A DNA stretch of 51,057 nt, from NCBI GenBank assembly GCA_944392555.1, contig CALXWZ010000010.1, positions 1 to 51,057 of the forward strand, read 5' to 3'. The translations under genes and the position numbers were made by a program. Within the stretch, counting starts at the first letter, position 1. Every line of letters begins with the position of its first letter. This document shows, in pieces, positions 49,115 to 51,057 of this stretch. This DNA is from an uncultured Alphaproteobacteria bacterium. GTDB lineage: Bacteria; Pseudomonadota; Alphaproteobacteria; CAAHEQ01; UBA3637. The notes beneath the pieces were generated by a model. The model was given only the letters and a program-made list of their open reading frames with translations, did not search any database and had not been told where the DNA came from.

Positions 49115-51057
49115 ATGAGCGATTTGGCGCAGGAATTTTTTAGACAATTCGACAATCTTTTTCCGGATAAAGGTCAACAATCGAGAGCAAAGTATGATGT
49201 TCAGCTCAACGAGCTCTATCGGGGAAAGGTTTCAAGATATCCGGGAGGAGCTTTTTACGGGTTTACATTGAAAGGTGCAGAACAACTGCAACCTCAAATC
49301 AGAAGCGGATCGGGATTTAAAATGCATTTTTCCGTTGAAAGAAAAGATATCGGCAAAGCTTATGATATCATGTTGCGTATTTCAAAAAAATATGGGCTAC
49401 CGCATTTTAAAATAATGACTGCTGCCCGCGCCGGACGCCAACAGGGGAAGACTTTTACCGTTTATACGGATTTTAAGAATAGAAAAACGGCACGATTATC
49501 AGCCATGGTGAAGGAAATCACTGCCGAGTTTGAAAAGGCACATATTTCGGTAGGTAAAATGGGTCAAAATCTAAGGTTGGGTGATCAGGTTATTCCGGGA
49601 TGTCCGTATGGGCATTATCGGTTTGATTCGGAGGAGTTCGCTACTTCTCGCTCGCATTTTTCACTCCCTCGGGGATATGAGGACCCGTTTGAGCCGTTAA
49701 GGTGGGATAATTCGGCAAATTGGCGTGTCGGCAAAAATGGGTATGTTCTGGATAGTTACTCTTTACTATCTGAGTCCGAGCGCTTTAATTTGGTAACGCA
49801 CCTTGATGATTTTGGAGTGCCGTATCGAACGGGGTATACTCGTGCCGGTAAAGAATTATTGCAACTGGGATTGAAATCGGATCAGTATCTTCAAAATGTG
49901 TTAGAATCTTCAAAAGGGTACTCGATGGAATATATTCCTTCGGAAAAAACGACGGCGGTTTTGAGGGGGTTACGTGCGGATAAAATTCCGTTTCAGACAC
50001 TTAAAAGTGATGGTGGGACATACGTTAGAATTGCAAATACGGCACAAGCCATGAGTGTTCTTGAACGAAATGGGATTCAGCCGATGTTTTATCAGTCGCA
50101 TTCGTGGCGAAATCCGCAGAACTGGGTTTCTCATACGAATAATATGACAGGTATACCGACGGGAAATTTAAATAGTTATGAAAGAAGTCAATTACGCGCT
50201 TTTTTTGGGATGCAAAATATAGAAGCGCAAAACGGCGTTGTTAATTTGGGTAGCCGTGCGCACCCGGAAAATGTGGGCGCTTTGTTGGTGCATGCTAATC
50301 CGGCAGAAGTCAAAAGAGTATTGCAAACAGCTGATCGTTTTGTGTTTCTAAATGTGGATCCCGGTTTGGAAAAAAGTATGGGAAACGGACGATCTCTCGG
50401 AGCGTTTCAATTTTATGAAGAGGGCGGTAGGCAGTATTTGATTGCGGAAAAGACAAATAAAATGGGTCTGTTTTTGCAAAAGAATAATATAAATCCAGGA
50501 TTTTCAGTGAAAAAAGAAGGTCTCTGGAATAGGGTGAAAGAAAGGTTTTGGGGCTTTGAAAAAGCAGGTACAGCCTCTAAAACAGCAGAAAATACTTTTG
50601 AAAATATTGAGCCGCAGCAGGTTCCGCAACGAAAGCGAGCGACAACGCCTGCGGAAAATGAGGCATCAAATACAGAGGCAAACCGTGGAGCGGAGAAGCG
50701 ACCGGACGGAGTGGGAGAGAATACGAAAAGCGTAAAAGTTAATACCCAAGAGAATGCATTGGCAGTTCAAGCGGAGTTGAAGAAGAACGGGATTAACTCA
50801 GTTCGGGTCAAAGATTCCAGAGGGACGTATTATGTCAGAGTAAGAGCGCAAGATGTGGATAAAGCGCAAAGTGTAATCCAAGAATGGAAAGCCGCAAGAG
50901 CGGTAAGCAGTGCATCAAATACGGGGGCAAACCGTGGAGCGGAGAAGCGAGCGGACGGAGTGGGAGAGAATACGAAAAGAGTAAAAGTTAATACCCAAGA
51001 GAATGCATTGGCAGTTCAAGCGGAGTTGAAGAAGAACGGGATTAACTCAGTTCGGGT
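49115..51057 (+). CDS. OspF/SpvC-like phosphothreonine-lyase-domain repeat protein (3' end outside the window)
   Basis: The frame opens with AGAAGGAGACGTAT before the ATG and runs 647 codons off the window. Residues about 60-180 match the OspF/SpvC/HopAI1 lyase fold: K69-M-H71-FSV (SpvC K104, H106), K99 (K136), R108 (R148), FTVY117 (Y158), and D157 with R169 exactly 12 residues apart (D201, R213). Such enzymes inactivate host MAP kinases by beta-elimination of phosphothreonine. A middle region and about four alpha/beta modules of roughly 45 residues follow, then an 83-residue tandem repeat (249-bp period, starts near 50663 and 50912). No signal peptide is seen, as for secreted effectors. The delivery system is not in the window. 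Confidence 0.72.
   Translation, partial: MSDLAQEFFRQFDNLFPDKGQQSRAKYDVQLNELYRGKVSRYPGGAFYGFTLKGAEQLQPQIRSGSGFKMHFSVERKDIGKAYDIMLRISKKYGLPHFKIMTAARAGRQQGKTFTVYTDFKNRKTARLSAMVKEITAEFEKAHISVGKMGQNLRLGDQVIPGCPYGHYRFDSEEFATSRSHFSLPRGYEDPFEPLRWDNSANWRVGKNGYVLDSYSLLSESERFNLVTHLDDFGVPYRTGYTRAGKELLQLGLKSDQYLQNVLESSKGYSMEYIPSEKTTAVLRGLRADKIPFQTLKSDGGTYVRIANTAQAMSVLERNGIQPMFYQSHSWRNPQNWVSHTNNMTGIPTGNLNSYERSQLRAFFGMQNIEAQNGVVNLGSRAHPENVGALLVHANPAEVKRVLQTADRFVFLNVDPGLEKSMGNGRSLGAFQFYEEGGRQYLIAEKTNKMGLFLQKNNINPGFSVKKEGLWNRVKERFWGFEKAGTASKTAENTFENIEPQQVPQRKRATTPAENEASNTEANRGAEKRPDGVGENTKSVKVNTQENALAVQAELKKNGINSVRVKDSRGTYYVRVRAQDVDKAQSVIQEWKAARAVSSASNTGANRGAEKRADGVGENTKRVKVNTQENALAVQAELKKNGINSVR
50663..51057 (+). 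repeat. tandem 249-bp in-frame repeat (second copy cut by the window edge)
   Basis: gcatcaaatac at 50663 recurs at 50912; the copies are nearly identical at the DNA level. Each encodes an acidic/basic linker (ANRGAEKR, DGVGENTK) and an alpha/beta module ENALAVQAELKKNGINSVRV. More copies may lie beyond the end. Confidence 0.9.

Overview
The window looks like part of the chromosome of an AT-rich, anaerobic, host-associated alphaproteobacterium, probably one of the uncultured gut lineages (the lineage is inferred; no search could be run). Support for Alphaproteobacteria is the rpoZ-rsh-acpS order, a yej-type transporter and CvpA. Support for anaerobic life is a class III ribonucleotide reductase as the only reductase present, together with QueH and a NrdG of the short radical-SAM type. 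The standard code is used.

Layout. 1-2.2 kb: a BPL_N-like protein, ogt, and tRNA-Gly(CCC) followed downstream by two ~170-bp structured repeats that each end in a copy of the tRNA 3' end. 2.6-6.05 kb: nrd operon under a NrdR-type box, in which NrdD lacks its C-terminal glycyl-radical segment and that segment is a separate 62-codon gene; nrdG follows. 6.3-10.1 kb (minus): coiled-coil protein, rlmA, rlmH, cytidine-deaminase-like protein, cvpA. 10.3-17.6 kb (minus): prepilin-like protein, yejF-yejE-yejB without yejA, a divergent PyrD-like protein, metG. 17.7-21.6 kb (plus): rpoZ, rsh, acpS, dCMP deaminase. 21.7-25.0 kb: a 1029-residue secreted cysteine-rich modular protein preceded by a 139-bp element with 21-bp perfect inverted repeats around a consensus promoter that points away from the gene, the architecture of an invertible (phase-variable) promoter. 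25.2-28.4 kb (minus): the ATP-grasp / transglutaminase-7TM / retropepsin-like operon. 28.7-33 kb: small secreted protein, kinase fusion, CDF transporter, DnaJ-like protein.

33.2-40.7 kb (plus) is one co-directional cluster: a double-HTH regulator, two long acidic repeat proteins, a signal-peptide protein with a secretin-N0-like segment, and a Pro/Met/Gln-rich single-span membrane protein. It looks like an uncharacterised envelope or secretion-type assembly. 40.9-48.3 kb (minus): small hypotheticals, a ~230-nt candidate structured ncRNA with its own promoter and terminator, tRNA-Asp (plus), a 5'-truncated prohibitin relic, queH, a large DUF1152-like protein, a P-loop kinase, and the rplI-rpsR-rpsF operon with a candidate S6:S18 leader. 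48.5 kb to the end (plus): trxA, then a large gene running off the window whose N-terminus carries the residue pattern of OspF/SpvC phosphothreonine lyases, followed by repeated alpha/beta modules: a candidate host-directed effector.

The strongest candidates for something new are the putative invertible promoter with its cysteine-rich surface protein, the OspF/SpvC-like repeat protein, the split class III reductase, and the 33-41 kb cluster.
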